In this document: positions 35,182-44,801 of the stretch, one piece after another
Layout: each line of letters opens with the position of its first letter
Position numbering within the stretch: position 1 is the stretch's first letter
Assembly (NCBI RefSeq): GCF_040939305.1
Contig: NZ_CP162511.1
Location: 1,054,001 to 1,118,000 of the forward strand
Direction: 5' to 3'
Source of the DNA: Herbiconiux sp. A18JL235
GTDB lineage: Bacteria > Actinomycetota > Actinomycetes > Actinomycetales > Microbacteriaceae
DNA length: 64,000 nucleotides
Program-made: the position numbers and the translations under genes
Notes under the pieces: generated by a model
Seen by the model: only the letters and a program-made list of their open reading frames with translations
The model's database searches: none
What the model was told of the DNA's origin: nothing

Positions 35182-36018
35182 TCAGAGCGCGTAGTCGACG
35201 ACGACGGGAGCATGGTCGCTCCAGCGCTCGGCGTGGGTGGGCGCCCGGTCGACGTCGTAGGCGACGGCCTTGGCCGCGAGCTCGGAGGTCGCGAGCTGGT
35301 AGTCGATGCGCCAGCCGGTGTCGTTGTCGAAGGCGCGCCCGCGCTGCGACCACCAGGTGTAGGGCCCGTCGACCTCGCCGGCGAAGCGCCGGCCGAGGTC
35401 GACCCAGCCGAGCCCGGCGCCGGCGTTGTACCCCTCGTCGCCCTCGGCGCCCAGGAAGCGGTCGAAGTAGGCGCGCTCGTCGGGCAGGAAGCCGGCTCGC
35501 TTGACGTTGCCCTTCCAGTTGCGGATGTCGAGGGTGCGGTGACCGACGTTGAGGTCGCCCACCACGACGGCCAGCGCGTTGTGCTCGTGCAGCTTCGGCA
35601 GGCGTTCGAGCATGCCGTCGAGGAACTTGTACTTCTCCACCTGCTTCGGGGTGTCGGCTTCGCCCGAGTGCACGTAGGCCGACACGACGGTGACGATGGT
35701 CTCGCCCCATTCGAAGTCGGCCTCGAGCCAGCGGCCGGCGCTGTCGAACTCGTCGGGGCCGAAGGTCACCCGGTGGATCGTCGCTTTGTCGCGGCTCGCG
35801 ATCGCCACGCCGGCCCGGCCCTTCGCGGTGGCCGGGTCGTGGAGGATGTTCCACTCGGGCCCGAGCAGGTTCTCAAGGTCTTCGGTGGCGGCGCGCACCT
35901 CTTGCAGGGCCAGGATGTCGACGTCACGCCCGTCGAGCCACGCGCCCATGCCGTTGCGGAAGGCGGCGCGCACGCCGTTCACGTTCACCGAGGCGAGTCT
36001 GAGGGGCTTCGAAGGCAT
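35182..36018 (-). CDS. xthA: Exodeoxyribonuclease III (AP endonuclease family)
   Basis: 278-residue DNA-repair nuclease that cleaves at abasic sites and degrades 3' ends. It contains the EEP-fold residues: Asn in SVNVNG, the metal-binding Glu40 in LALQEVRA, GDLNVGHRTLD with catalytic Asp and Asn, and the terminal SDHAPVVVDY. Length matches ExoIII. A TAGGCT -10 box (36030-36025 on the minus strand) ends 6 bases before the ATG, another candidate leaderless start. It lies 111 bp upstream of trpS on the same strand. Confidence 0.94.
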   Translation of the reverse strand: MPSKPLRLASVNVNGVRAAFRNGMGAWLDGRDVDILALQEVRAATEDLENLLGPEWNILHDPATAKGRAGVAIASRDKATIHRVTFGPDEFDSAGRWLEADFEWGETIVTVVSAYVHSGEADTPKQVEKYKFLDGMLERLPKLHEHNALAVVVGDLNVGHRTLDIRNWKGNVKRAGFLPDERAYFDRFLGAEGDEGYNAGAGLGWVDLGRRFAGEVDGPYTWWSQRGRAFDNDTGWRIDYQLATSELAAKAVAYDVDRAPTHAERWSDHAPVVVDYAL

Positions 36019-36024
36019 GGAGCA

Positions 36025-36030
36025 AGCCTA
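36025..36030 (-). promoter_or_regulatory. -10 box of a leaderless xthA transcript
   Basis: TAGGCT on the minus strand with 6 bases to the ATG at 36018. Confidence 0.5.
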
Positions 36031-36068
36031 GCGTCGGCCTCCGACACCGGAGGGCGGGGAGGGCGTCG

Positions 36069-37265
36069 TCAGCGCTTCTTCAGGCGCACGGCGTCGGCGG
36101 CGTCGAGACGGTCGAGGCGTTCGAGCTTCTTGCGCACGCGCCGGCGGGCGAGCCCGTGCGAGGCGTCGAGCTGCTCCTGGAGCCGCTCACGCTCGGCCTG
36201 CACGATCGTGTCGCGTGCATCCGCCACCCGCTGCCTGCGGTCGGTCTCGAGCTGCTCAGGGCTGAGCGAGCGCGGGTCGAGGCCGGCGTCGTCCATGCCG
36301 ACGGCGATCCAGGTGGCCGAGATGAGGATGACGCGGCACACCAGGTTGAGGAAGATCATGATGCCGATGATCACGGCGAACGACGCCAGCAGGGGGTTCG
36401 AGGTGGCCCCGCCGAGCAGCTGCGTGCCGAGGATCTTCAGCACACCGAGCGCCGCCCCGCCGATGACGGCCCCGGCGATGAGCCGGCGCAGCGGGATCTT
36501 CACCCCGGAGAGCACCCGGAACGCGATGGCGAGCACGAAGCTGTCGAATGCGAACACGATGAGCACGCCGACGAGCCACGCCACGAACAGGGCGAAGGGC
36601 GACTCGGTGTCGATGCCGACGAGCTCGAACGCGAACGACAGGCCCTGGTTGCTCACGAGGCTGACGACGGAGGAGAGCACGATGGCGATCCCGAAGCCGA
36701 GGGCGAGACCGAAGTCCTTGAGCTTCAGCAGCACGACGTTCGTCGTGGGCGGGTCGAGCTTGAACAGGCGACGGATGGAGTCGCGCGTCGACGCCAACCA
36801 GCCGATCGCGGTCATCACCAGACCGACGAGGGCGATCGCGCCCGTCCAGCCGAAGATGCGTGCTTGGCTGAGCGCCTCGGGGTCGATGGCGCCCTGGTCG
36901 CCGATGAGTCCGGGGATGGCGTTGGAGAGCTGGGCGACGACCGCATCCAGCACGGCGGGGTTCGACGCCAGCACGATGCCGAAGATGGAGAAGCCCACCC
37001 AGATGCCGGCGAACACCGCGAACACGGCCTGGAACGACATGCCCGAGGCCATGATCTCGCCGCCGCTGGAGCCGAAGCGCAGGAAGACGCGCACCGGGCG
37101 CAGCGCCATCACCTTGGCGATGAGCGCCTGGATGCCGGTCTTCGGCGGCTCCGCGGTGTTCTTCTCGTCGACGTCGATCGAGGGTCGACCCGTGCTCGAC
37201 ATCTCCGTCGTCGCCTCGTCGTCTTTCACCGCCGAGTTCCCGCCGCTGCCCTTCGCCTCGCTCAT
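36069..37265 (-). CDS. YihY/BrkB family membrane protein
   Basis: 398 residues. The YihY/BrkB domain (about 40-310) has six predicted helices and the blocks SSGGEIMASGMSFQAVFAV and LLGGATSNPLLASFAVIIGIM. A hydrophilic C-terminus (about 315-398) rich in Arg, Glu and Lys is predicted to be helical or coiled coil. The family was once called ribonuclease BN, which is wrong; its function is unknown, perhaps lipid or small-molecule transport. It is encoded just after sdhB's terminator region and ends 51 bp before the exonuclease gene. Confidence 0.88.
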   Translation of the reverse strand: MSEAKGSGGNSAVKDDEATTEMSSTGRPSIDVDEKNTAEPPKTGIQALIAKVMALRPVRVFLRFGSSGGEIMASGMSFQAVFAVFAGIWVGFSIFGIVLASNPAVLDAVVAQLSNAIPGLIGDQGAIDPEALSQARIFGWTGAIALVGLVMTAIGWLASTRDSIRRLFKLDPPTTNVVLLKLKDFGLALGFGIAIVLSSVVSLVSNQGLSFAFELVGIDTESPFALFVAWLVGVLIVFAFDSFVLAIAFRVLSGVKIPLRRLIAGAVIGGAALGVLKILGTQLLGGATSNPLLASFAVIIGIMIFLNLVCRVILISATWIAVGMDDAGLDPRSLSPEQLETDRRQRVADARDTIVQAERERLQEQLDASHGLARRRVRKKLERLDRLDAADAVRLKKR

Positions 37266-37382
37266 CCTCCCACCCTGCCACTGTCCAGCCCTCCCGCCAC
37301 CGGGCCGGCGGCAGGTTCATCCCGCCGAGGCCGCACGCTCCCGTCGGCGCGAACGAACGACGAAGGTCTCAGGCCGATACGG

Positions 37383-37432
37383 CGAAACGACGGAGCCTCA
37401 GCCACCTGAAGGGCTGAGGCTCCGTCGTTTCG
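37383..37432 (-). terminator. Terminator of the sdh operon
   Basis: A perfect 21-bp stem (37383-37403 with 37412-37432) with an 8-base loop lies 18 bases beyond the sdhB stop codon. It is the strongest hairpin in the window; no pronounced T-run follows. Confidence 0.8.
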
Positions 37433-37450
37433 CGAGAAGACGCCGCCGGG

Positions 37451-38221
37451 CTAGGGCTTGCCGCGCATGATGGCCTGCTTCACCTCGGCGATCGCCTGGG
37501 TGACCTGGATGCCGCGGGGGCACGCGTCGGTGCAGTTGAAGGTCGTGCGGCAGCGCCACACGCCCTCCTTGTCGTTGAGGATGTCGAGGCGTGTCGACGC
37601 CGCCTCGTCGCGCGAGTCGAAGATGAAGCGGTGCGCGTTCACGATGGCGGCGGGGCCGAAGTACTGCCCGTCGGTCCAGAACACGGGGCACGACGAGGTG
37701 CACGCGGCGCACAGGATGCACTTCGTGGTGTCGTCGAAGCGGGCGCGGTCGGCCACCGACTGCACGCGCTCCTTGTCTTTGGGTGGAGCGGTGTTCGACT
37801 GCAGGAAGGGCTGCACCTCACGGAAGGACGCGAAGAACGGCTCCATGTCGACGACGAGGTCTTTCTCGAGCGGCAGGCCCTTGATGGCCTCCACGTAGAT
37901 GGGCTTCGTGATGTCGAGGTCTTTGATGAGCGTCTTGCAGGCCAGGCGGTTGCGGCCGTTGATGCGCATCGCATCCGACCCGCAGATGCCGTGGGCGCAG
38001 GAGCGGCGGAAGGTGAGCGAGCCGTCCTGCTCCCACTTGATCTTGTGCAGGGCGTCGAGGATGCGGTCGGTCGCGTACAGCTGCACGTCGAAGTCCTGCC
38101 AGCGCGGCTCGTCGTCGACGTCGGGGTCGAAACGGCGGATGATGAGCGTGACGGTGAACGACTGGATGGGGGCCTCGGGTGCTGGTCCGCCCGCGGGGGC
38201 CTCGTCAAGAACCAGGGACAT
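37451..38221 (-). CDS. sdhB: Succinate dehydrogenase iron-sulfur subunit
   Basis: 256-residue electron-transfer subunit of complex II. The [2Fe-2S] ligands are in RSCAHGICGSDAMRI plus a later Cys in NRLAC. The [4Fe-4S] and [3Fe-4S] clusters are bound by CILCAACTSSCP and CRTTFNCTDACPRGI. The N-terminal 20 residues are a Pro/Ala-rich extension. Its ATG shares one base with the sdhA stop (TGATG), so translation is coupled. It is the last gene of sdhCDAB and is followed by a strong hairpin terminator. Confidence 0.97.
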   Translation of the reverse strand: MSLVLDEAPAGGPAPEAPIQSFTVTLIIRRFDPDVDDEPRWQDFDVQLYATDRILDALHKIKWEQDGSLTFRRSCAHGICGSDAMRINGRNRLACKTLIKDLDITKPIYVEAIKGLPLEKDLVVDMEPFFASFREVQPFLQSNTAPPKDKERVQSVADRARFDDTTKCILCAACTSSCPVFWTDGQYFGPAAIVNAHRFIFDSRDEAASTRLDILNDKEGVWRCRTTFNCTDACPRGIQVTQAIAEVKQAIMRGKP

Positions 38222-40041
38222 CAGTACTTCCTCTCCATCGGCTGGTAGCGCGTCACGACGACGGGCTTCCAGTCGAGCCGGATGTGGTCGGCGGCGTCGG
38301 CGGAGTGCGGGTCTCCCGACAGGTACGCCATGGTGTGCTTCATGAACTTGTCGTCGTCGCGCTTCGGGAAGTCGTCGCGCATGTGGCCACCGCGCGACTC
38401 CTCGCGATTGCGGGCCGAGAACACGACGACCTCGGCGAGGTCGAGCAGGAAGCCGAGCTCGATCGCCTCGAGGAGGTCGGTGTTGAACCGCTTGCCCTTG
38501 TCCTGCACCTGGATGTTCTTGTAGCGCTGGCGCAGGGTGTGGATGGTCTCGGTGACCGCCGCGAGCGACTCGTCGGTGCGGAACACTTGGGCGTTCTTGT
38601 CCATCTCGTCCTGCAGCTCTTTGCGGATGGCGGCGATGCGCTCGGTGCCGGTTCCCGCTCGCAGCGACGCCACGAGGTCGATGATGGCACCGGCCGGGTT
38701 CGGCGGCAGCGGCGTGAAGTCGACGGTCTGCACGTACTCGGCGGCGTTGTTGCCCGAGCGCTTGCCGAACACGTTGATGTCGAGCAGCGAGTTGGTGCCG
38801 AGGCGGTTGGAGCCGTGCACCGACACGCAGGCGCACTCGCCGGCGGCGTAGAGGCCGGGCACGACGGTGTCGTTGTCGGAGAGCACCTCGGCCTTGATGT
38901 TGGTGGGGATGCCGCCCATCGCGTAGTGGGCCGTCGGCATCACGGGCACCGGCTCGACCACCGGGTCGACGCCGAGGTAGGTGCGGGCGAACTCGGTGAT
39001 GTCGGGGAGCTTGGTCTCGAGCACCTCCGCACCGAGGTGGGTGCAGTCGAGCAGCACGTAGTCTTTGTGCGGCCCGGCGCCGCGGCCCTCGGCCACCTCC
39101 TGCACCATGCACCGGGCGACGATGTCGCGGGGCGCCAGGTCTTTGATGGTGGGGGCGTAGCGCTCCATGAAGCGCTCGCCCGAGGCGTTGCGGAGGATCG
39201 CACCCTCACCGCGCGCACCCTCGGTGAGGAGGATGCCGAGGCCGGCGAGGCCGGTGGGGTGGAACTGGAAGAACTCCATGTCTTCCAGAGGCAGGCCCTT
39301 GCGCCAGATGATGCCCACGCCGTCACCGGTGAGGGTGTGGGCGTTCGAGGTGGTCTTGTAGATCTTGCCGAAGCCGCCGGTGGCGAAGATGATGGCCTTG
39401 GCCTGGAAGACGTGGATCTCGCCGGTCGCCAGCTCGTAGGCCACGACTCCGCTGGGCTTGGAGACCCCGTCGACCTCCGTCATGACGAGGTCGAGCGCGT
39501 AGTACTCGTTGAAGAAGTTGATGCCGAGCTTCACGCAGTTCTGGAACAGCGTCTGAAGGATCATGTGGCCGGTGCGGTCGGCCGCGTAGCAGGCCCGGCG
39601 CACGGGCGCCTTGCCGTGGTCGCGGGTGTGACCGCCGAAGCGGCGCTGGTCGATCTTGCCCTCGGGCGTGCGGTTGAACGGCAGACCCATGTTCTCGAGG
39701 TCGATGACCGCGTCGATGGCCTCCTTGGCGAGGATCTCGGCGGCATCCTGGTCGACGAGGTAGTCACCGCCCTTCACCGTGTCGAAGGTGTGCCACTCCC
39801 AGTTGTCCTCTTCGACGTTGGCGAGCGCAGCCGCCATGCCGCCCTGCGCCGCACCCGTGTGGGAGCGGGTGGGGTAGAGCTTCGAGATGACAGCCGTCTT
39901 CGCCTTCGGCCCGGCCTCGATGGCCGCGCGCATGCCGGCGCCGCCGGCGCCGACGATGACGATGTCGAACTGGTGGTAGTGCACGCCGTCGATCACGGCG
40001 CCGTCTTCGAACTGGAAGGACTGGCTCACGAATTCACTCAC
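38221..40041 (-). CDS. sdhA: Succinate dehydrogenase flavoprotein subunit
   Basis: 606-residue catalytic subunit that oxidises succinate to fumarate. It has the FAD-binding GAGGAGMRA (about 31-39), the covalent flavin histidine at His61 in [10 protein letters not shown], the active-site region with [11 protein letters not shown] and an Arg in APRDIVARC, and the substrate-binding [12 protein letters not shown] block. Length and motifs match the actinobacterial SdhA. It starts 12 bp after sdhD and overlaps sdhB by one base. Confidence 0.97.
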   Translation of the reverse strand: MSEFVSQSFQFEDGAVIDGVHYHQFDIVIVGAGGAGMRAAIEAGPKAKTAVISKLYPTRSHTGAAQGGMAAALANVEEDNWEWHTFDTVKGGDYLVDQDAAEILAKEAIDAVIDLENMGLPFNRTPEGKIDQRRFGGHTRDHGKAPVRRACYAADRTGHMILQTLFQNCVKLGINFFNEYYALDLVMTEVDGVSKPSGVVAYELATGEIHVFQAKAIIFATGGFGKIYKTTSNAHTLTGDGVGIIWRKGLPLEDMEFFQFHPTGLAGLGILLTEGARGEGAILRNASGERFMERYAPTIKDLAPRDIVARCMVQEVAEGRGAGPHKDYVLLDCTHLGAEVLETKLPDITEFARTYLGVDPVVEPVPVMPTAHYAMGGIPTNIKAEVLSDNDTVVPGLYAAGECACVSVHGSNRLGTNSLLDINVFGKRSGNNAAEYVQTVDFTPLPPNPAGAIIDLVASLRAGTGTERIAAIRKELQDEMDKNAQVFRTDESLAAVTETIHTLRQRYKNIQVQDKGKRFNTDLLEAIELGFLLDLAEVVVFSARNREESRGGHMRDDFPKRDDDKFMKHTMAYLSGDPHSADAADHIRLDWKPVVVTRYQPMERKY

Positions 40042-40053
40042 GTCTTAGGGGGA

Positions 40054-40506
40054 CTACTGGTTGACCGGGCAGAACGACGGCAGCAGATCGGCCGGCGAGC
40101 CCGCGGGGCAGGGATCGAAGGTGAAGACCACCAGGGTTCCCAGCACGATCATCGCCACGACGGCCACGAGGATGCCGCCCAGCAGGATCTTGCGGGTGAG
40201 CGCCTTCGTCGCGTAGTCGTTGACGATGGTGCGCATGCCGTTGCCGCCGTGGATCATGGCGAGCCAGAGCATCAGCACGTCCCAGACCTGCCAGAACGGG
40301 TCGCTCCACTTGCCGCCGACGAAGGCGAAGTCGATGGCCTTGATGCCGTCGCCGACCATGAGGTTCACGAACAGGTGGCCGAAGATGAGGATGAGGAGCA
40401 CGACGCCGGAGGCGCGCATGTAGATCCAGCCCCACTTCTCCCAGTTCACGCCGCTGCGGCGGCGGACGGTGTGCGGGGCGCGGGGGGATTCGATCGAGAT
40501 CGCCAT
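40054..40506 (-). CDS. sdhD: Succinate dehydrogenase membrane anchor subunit
   Basis: 150 residues with three membrane helices (about 29-50, 72-92, 106-130). The sequence RASGVVLLILIFGHLFVNLM carries the helix-1 His expected near heme b, and WLAMIHGGNGMRTIVNDY contains the second conserved His region. It forms the quinone-binding membrane domain with SdhC. The ATG at 40506 shares one base with the sdhC stop. Confidence 0.93.
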   Translation of the reverse strand: MAISIESPRAPHTVRRRSGVNWEKWGWIYMRASGVVLLILIFGHLFVNLMVGDGIKAIDFAFVGGKWSDPFWQVWDVLMLWLAMIHGGNGMRTIVNDYATKALTRKILLGGILVAVVAMIVLGTLVVFTFDPCPAGSPADLLPSFCPVNQ

Positions 40507-40928
40507 CAGTGACCAGCTCCCGGGATGTGGCTGAAGACGTTGATGAGGTGACGCGGCGCGAAGCCGAGCATGGTCACCGCCCAGACGCCGATGACGACCC
40601 AGAACATCACCCGCTGGTACTTCGCGCCCTTCGACCAGAGGTCGATGAGGATGATGCGGATGCCGTTGAAGGCATGGAACACGATGGCGGCGACCAGCGC
40701 CGTCTCGCCGAGCCCCATGATCGGGTTCTGGTAGGTCGAGATGACCGCGTTGTAGGCCTCGGGCGCCACTCGCACCATCGCGGTGTCGAGCACGTGCACG
40801 AGGAGGAAGAAGAAAATCGCGACGCCGGTGATGCGGTGCAGCACCCACGACCACATGCCTTCACGGCCGCGGTAGAGGGTGCCAGCGGGCCGCCTCGGCG
40901 TCATCGTCCCTGCCGAGTTCTCAGGCAT
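40506..40928 (-). CDS. sdhC: Succinate dehydrogenase cytochrome b subunit
   Basis: 140 residues, first gene of the sdh operon. It contains the SdhC signature HRITGVAIFFFLLVHVLDT, with heme-ligand candidates, and AFNGIRIILID, in three membrane helices. ATG 40928 is chosen because AAGGAGGG lies 6 bases upstream; a TTG at 40934 overlaps that spacer and is less likely. Upstream, 40935-41124 holds the promoter region: TATACA on the minus strand near 41050 is a possible -10 box, within the palindrome TGTATACA. Confidence 0.92.
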   Translation of the reverse strand: MPENSAGTMTPRRPAGTLYRGREGMWSWVLHRITGVAIFFFLLVHVLDTAMVRVAPEAYNAVISTYQNPIMGLGETALVAAIVFHAFNGIRIILIDLWSKGAKYQRVMFWVVIGVWAVTMLGFAPRHLINVFSHIPGAGH

Positions 40929-41069
40929 GAACAACCCTCCTTGGCTTCAATGAGTTCGTGACCGCCCACACTGCGAATGGTGCGAACCCGATCTACGACC
41001 TCCGTCAGTCTACGCCCAGATCGCCCGATCGGCTTCTAAGGTCGTCCTAATTTGTATACAGGCCCGTCG

Positions 41070-41087
41070 TGGCGCGGATGCGCGCCA
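41070..41087. repeat. Short perfect palindrome between the glycosyltransferase and sdhC
   Basis: TGGCGCG-GATG-CGCGCCA, downstream of the minus-strand glycosyltransferase stop. It may help terminate that gene. Confidence 0.45.
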
Positions 41088-41124
41088 TCACAAGGCGGGA
41101 CGCCTTCTGCATTCCCCGTTGTAT

Positions 41125-42279
41125 TCAGGCGTGTGAGCCGACCGGAGTGCGCTGACGCGCACTCCGGCGTGCCATAACGGCGGCGTAGTGGCCGAGCAGC
41201 TCGTCGCAGATCGTCTGCCACGACCTGCCCAGCACCGCGCGCCTGCCGGCCTCGCCCATGCGCATCCGGAGCGCCGTGTCGGCGGCGAGGTTCGCGACGT
41301 GGCGGCGGAAGTCGGAGACGTCGGCGGGGTCGAAGAGCAAGCCGTTCACCCCGTGGTCGACGAGGTCGATCGGCCCGCCCGCCGCGGGCGCCACGACGGG
41401 CAGGCCCGAGGCGTGAGCCTCCTGCAGGGTCTGGCCGAAGGTCTCCTCGGTGCCGGTATGCACGAAGACGTCGAAGCTCGCGTAGGCGTCGGCGAGCTGC
41501 TCGCCCGAGAGCCGGCCGAGGAAGGTGGCGGGCATGCCGCGGGTGAGGCGGCGCACGTGCTCGTCGGAGGGGCCGTCGCCGACCACGGCGAGATGGATGC
41601 CCGATACCCCGCGCAGCGCGGCCAGCCGTTCGAGCCCCTTCTCGGGCGCGACGCGCCCCACGTAGCCGACGACCACGTCGTCTCGCGCGGGCCCGGAAAG
41701 GAGGTCGTGCAGAGCCGAGGCGCCGGGGCGCAGGCGGTTGTGGGGGTGGTAGCGCTGCAGATCGACGCCGCGTCCCCACAGGCCCAGCCGCTCCACGCCC
41801 GCGTTCCGCAGGTCGGTGAGCGACACCTGCGAGGGGGCGAGGGTGAGGTCGGCGCCGTCGTGCACCCACTTCACCACGCGCCAGGCGAGCCTCGCCGTGG
41901 CTCCGAGCTTGTTGCGTCTGGCGTAGCCCGCGACATCCGTCTGGAAGATCGCGACGGAGGGCACGCCGAGCCGGTTCGCCGCGGCGATGCCCTGGGCCCC
42001 CAGCAGGAAGGGGGATGCGGCGTGCAGCAGATCGGGTTCGAAGCGGGCGATGATGCGCGCCACCTGGGCGTTCGGGATGCCGACCGGGAACTGCCGGTAC
42101 GCGACAGCCGGCACCTGGTGCACCGGGAAGCCGCGGTAGTGGGAGGGCGAACCGGCCTGCGGGGCGATGACGATCGCCTGGTGGCCGTTGTCGGCGAGGT
42201 GGTCGAGCACCTTGCAGACGCTGTTGGTGACTCCGTTGACGGTGGGTAGGAAACTCTCGCTGATGATCGCTACGCGCAT
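41125..42279 (-). CDS. GT4 family glycosyltransferase (mannosyltransferase-like)
   Basis: 384-residue GT-B glycosyltransferase. The N-terminal domain opens with MRVAIISESFLPTVNGV, as in PimB'/MgtA-type mannosyltransferases that build phosphatidylinositol mannosides or glucuronosyl-diacylglycerol mannosides. The C-terminal domain has VVGYVGRVAPEKGL, FVHTGTEETFGQTLQEA (the E-X7-E motif) and GLPVVAPAAGGP. The exact acceptor is unknown. GGAGGCACGTC precedes the ATG. It diverges from mannose-1-phosphate guanylyltransferase, which would supply GDP-mannose. Confidence 0.9.
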   Translation of the reverse strand: MRVAIISESFLPTVNGVTNSVCKVLDHLADNGHQAIVIAPQAGSPSHYRGFPVHQVPAVAYRQFPVGIPNAQVARIIARFEPDLLHAASPFLLGAQGIAAANRLGVPSVAIFQTDVAGYARRNKLGATARLAWRVVKWVHDGADLTLAPSQVSLTDLRNAGVERLGLWGRGVDLQRYHPHNRLRPGASALHDLLSGPARDDVVVGYVGRVAPEKGLERLAALRGVSGIHLAVVGDGPSDEHVRRLTRGMPATFLGRLSGEQLADAYASFDVFVHTGTEETFGQTLQEAHASGLPVVAPAAGGPIDLVDHGVNGLLFDPADVSDFRRHVANLAADTALRMRMGEAGRRAVLGRSWQTICDELLGHYAAVMARRSARQRTPVGSHA

Positions 42280-42396
42280 GACGTGCCTCCGCAGTCGCCG
42301 TGCGGCCTCATCCGGCCACGGTCCCACGGTAGGAAGGGCACGTGTCCGCCCGGTGTCGCTCAGGTGGCGCTCGGGTGAGCGTCGGATGGCGCTCGG

Positions 42397-42402
42397 TAGG
42401 CT
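42397..42402 (+). promoter_or_regulatory. -10 box of a leaderless manC transcript
   Basis: TAGGCT ends 7 bases before ATG 42410; no ribosome-binding sequence is seen. Confidence 0.5.
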
Positions 42403-42409
42403 GTGCCCC

Positions 42410-43531
42410 ATGACCACTTCCCCCTCAGCTCTCCAGCGGTTCTACAGCGTCATCCCCGCCGGTGGCATCGGGTCGCGGCTGTGGCCGCTGTCCCGCGCCG
42501 ACGCGCCGAAGTTCCTGCACGACCTGAGCGGATCGGGGCAGAGCCTGCTCCGAGACACCTGGGAACGCCTCGCCCCCATCTCGGGCGAGCAGCGCATCAT
42601 GGTCGTCACCGGCCGCGCCCATCGCGCCGCGGTCGAGGAGCAGCTGCCCTCCCTCGCCGACCACAACGTGGTGCTCGAGAGCGAGCCCCGCGACTCCACC
42701 GCCGCGATCGCCCTGGCCGCCGCCATCCTCGAGCGGCGAGAGCCCGGCGTCATCATCGGTTCCTTCGCGGCCGACCACGTCATCACGAACCCCGAGCGCT
42801 TTCGGGCCGCCGTCGCGCAGGCCGTCGAGGTCGCCGACGCGGGCTACATCGCCACCATCGGCATCACCCCGACGGATGCGGCGGTCGGCTTCGGCTACAT
42901 CCGCTGCGCCCAGCCGCTCCGGATCGAGGGCGCTCCGAGCGCCCTGCAGGTGACGAACTTCGTCGAGAAGCCCGACCTCGACACCGCCCGCAGCTACCTC
43001 GAGGCAGGCAACTACCTCTGGAACGCGGGGATGTTCATCACCCGCGCCGACAAGCTGCTCGAGCAGCTCGGGGCGAGCGAGCCCCAGCTGCTCGCCGGCG
43101 TGCTCGAGCTCGCCGAGGCGTGGGACACCCCGCGGCGCGGAGAGGTCGTCGACCAGGTCTGGCCGAACCTCAAGAAGATCGCGATCGACTACTCCGTCGC
43201 CGAGCCCGCCGCCGCGGCTGGCGCCCTCGCGGTCATCCCCGGCGACTTCGACTGGGACGACGTGGGCGACTTCGCCTCCATCGCGAAGCTGCACTCGGCC
43301 GGTCGCGGCACCGACCTCGCCATCCTCGGCAAGAACGCCAGGGTGCTCGCCGACTCCTCCTCTGGCATCGTGGTGTCGCAGTCGAAGCGCGTCATCAGCC
43401 TCATCGGCGTCAGCGACATCGTCGTGGTCGACACACCGGATGCGCTGCTCGTGACCACGAGCGAGCACGCTCAGCGGGTGAAGTCGGTCGTCGACGCCCT
43501 GCGCGCCGGCGGTTCGGGAGACGTTCTCTAG
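42410..43531 (+). CDS. manC: Mannose-1-phosphate guanylyltransferase
   Basis: 373-residue nucleotidyltransferase making GDP-mannose. The pyrophosphorylase signature is VIPAGGIGSRLWPLSR with a downstream Lys (PKFLH). FVEKPDLDTARSYLEAGNYLWNAGMF carries the sugar-binding motif (FVEKP). The short length shows there is no fused phosphomannose isomerase domain. Together with the neighbouring GT4 enzyme and the polyprenol-phosphate mannose synthase elsewhere in the window it points to mannosylated envelope glycolipids. ATG 42410 follows a TAGGCT box. Confidence 0.94.
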   Translation: MTTSPSALQRFYSVIPAGGIGSRLWPLSRADAPKFLHDLSGSGQSLLRDTWERLAPISGEQRIMVVTGRAHRAAVEEQLPSLADHNVVLESEPRDSTAAIALAAAILERREPGVIIGSFAADHVITNPERFRAAVAQAVEVADAGYIATIGITPTDAAVGFGYIRCAQPLRIEGAPSALQVTNFVEKPDLDTARSYLEAGNYLWNAGMFITRADKLLEQLGASEPQLLAGVLELAEAWDTPRRGEVVDQVWPNLKKIAIDYSVAEPAAAAGALAVIPGDFDWDDVGDFASIAKLHSAGRGTDLAILGKNARVLADSSSGIVVSQSKRVISLIGVSDIVVVDTPDALLVTTSEHAQRVKSVVDALRAGGSGDVL

Positions 43532-43539
43532 AGTCGCCC

Positions 43540-43545
43540 TAGACT
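43540..43545 (+). promoter_or_regulatory. -10 box of a leaderless transcript for the first BMP lipoprotein
   Basis: TAGACT ends 6 bases before ATG 43552. Confidence 0.5.
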
Positions 43546-43551
43546 CGTCGC

Positions 43552-44628
43552 ATGATGCTCTCCCTGCGACGCACCCGATTGCTCGGCGGCCTCCTCGTCG
43601 GTTCCGTCGCCCTCGCCCTCGCGGGCTGTGCCGACGCCCCCACGAACACCGCGGAGCCCACCGGTGCGGCCAGTGACTACTGCGCGCGCATGGTGACGAA
43701 CTCCGGTGGACTCGACGACCGCTCGTTCAACCAGTCCAGCTGGGAGGGCCTCGAGCGCGCTCAGGACGAGTTCGGGATAGACGCCCAGGTGCTCGTCTCC
43801 ACCGGCGAGACCGACCTCGCGCCGAACGTCACGCAGGCCGTCGACAGCGGTTGCGGCTTCGTGCTGACCGTGGGCTACGAGCTCGCCGATGCGACGACCG
43901 AGGAGGCGGCGTCGCATCCCGACGTGCACTTCGCCATCGTCGACGAGTCGGTGACCGCGCCGAACGTGAAACCGATCCTGTTCGACACCGCACAGGCGTC
44001 GTATCTGGCCGGCTACCTCGCGGCGGGCACCTCGAAGACCGGCACGGTCGCCACCTTCGGCGGCGGCAACCAGCCGCCCGTCACCTTGTTCATGGACGGC
44101 TTCGTCGACGGCGTCGCCGCCTACAACGCCGCGCACGGCACCTCGGTGCGCGCACTGGGCTGGGACAAGGCGGCTCAGGACGGCGTCTTCACCGGCGACT
44201 TCGAAGACATCAACAAGGGCAAGACCGTGACCCAGGGGTTCATCGACCAGGGCGCCGACGTCATCCTGCCCGTCGCCGGACAGGTCGGGGAGGGGGCCGC
44301 CGCCGCGGCACTCGAGGCCGGCGACGTCTCGCTCATCTGGGTCGACAACGACGGTTATGACACGCTCCCCGCGCAGTACCGGCCGATCGTGCTCACGAGC
44401 GTGATGAAGAACACCGGTGACGCGGTGGTCGAGATCGTCGGCGACGACATCGACGGCAGCTTCAGCTCCGACCCGTTCGTCGGCACGCTGGAGAACGGGG
44501 GAGTGGCGCTCGCGCCCTTCCACGACCTCGCCTCCTCGGTCACCCCCGAGCTCTCGGCCGAGCTCGACGAGCTGAACGCCAGGATCGTGTCTGGCGAGAT
44601 CGTCGTGGAGTCGCCGTCGGCCCCCTGA
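43552..44628 (+). CDS. BMP family ABC transporter substrate-binding lipoprotein (copy 1)
   Basis: 358-residue lipoprotein with signal peptide and lipobox LAGC. The Bmp/PnrA fold is recognisable from LDDRSFNQSSWEG, the VKPILFDTAQASYLAGYLAAG core and FMDGFVDGVAAYN. Characterised members bind purine or other nucleosides. It is clearly a paralogue of the next gene, with long matching blocks, and probably feeds the same ABC transporter. The start is a leaderless-type ATG. Confidence 0.93.
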   Translation: MMLSLRRTRLLGGLLVGSVALALAGCADAPTNTAEPTGAASDYCARMVTNSGGLDDRSFNQSSWEGLERAQDEFGIDAQVLVSTGETDLAPNVTQAVDSGCGFVLTVGYELADATTEEAASHPDVHFAIVDESVTAPNVKPILFDTAQASYLAGYLAAGTSKTGTVATFGGGNQPPVTLFMDGFVDGVAAYNAAHGTSVRALGWDKAAQDGVFTGDFEDINKGKTVTQGFIDQGADVILPVAGQVGEGAAAAALEAGDVSLIWVDNDGYDTLPAQYRPIVLTSVMKNTGDAVVEIVGDDIDGSFSSDPFVGTLENGGVALAPFHDLASSVTPELSAELDELNARIVSGEIVVESPSAP

Positions 44629-44801
44629 TCTGCTGTTTCACCGTGAGGCCGTGGACATTTCGTGCAGATTACGTCGTGGTCGCGGCTTTGTATCGCTTGC
44701 GACCCGATGGCGGATGACCCCTGTCCTGGGGCGTCATATTTAGTAACGTTGCTCGCACACAGCCCCTGCGAACCTTGCAGGGCGGCATCTTGGAGGACAA
44801 C
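44629..44801. other. Leader region between the two BMP genes
   Basis: 173 bp without a gene. The AT-richer part around 44748-44757 (TATTTAGTAA) may contain the -10 region of the second BMP gene, but no clear -35/-10 pair is visible. GGAGG at 44792-44796 is the ribosome-binding site for the TTG at 44802. Confidence 0.4.

Noticed and set aside
34789..37470. 893-codon plus-strand open frame across trpS, xthA and the BrkB-type gene
   Set aside because: It spans three recognised minus-strand genes and has the biased composition of an antisense shadow.
38179..40512. 777-codon plus-strand open frame over the sdh genes
   Set aside because: Antisense shadow of sdhA and its neighbours; no domain.
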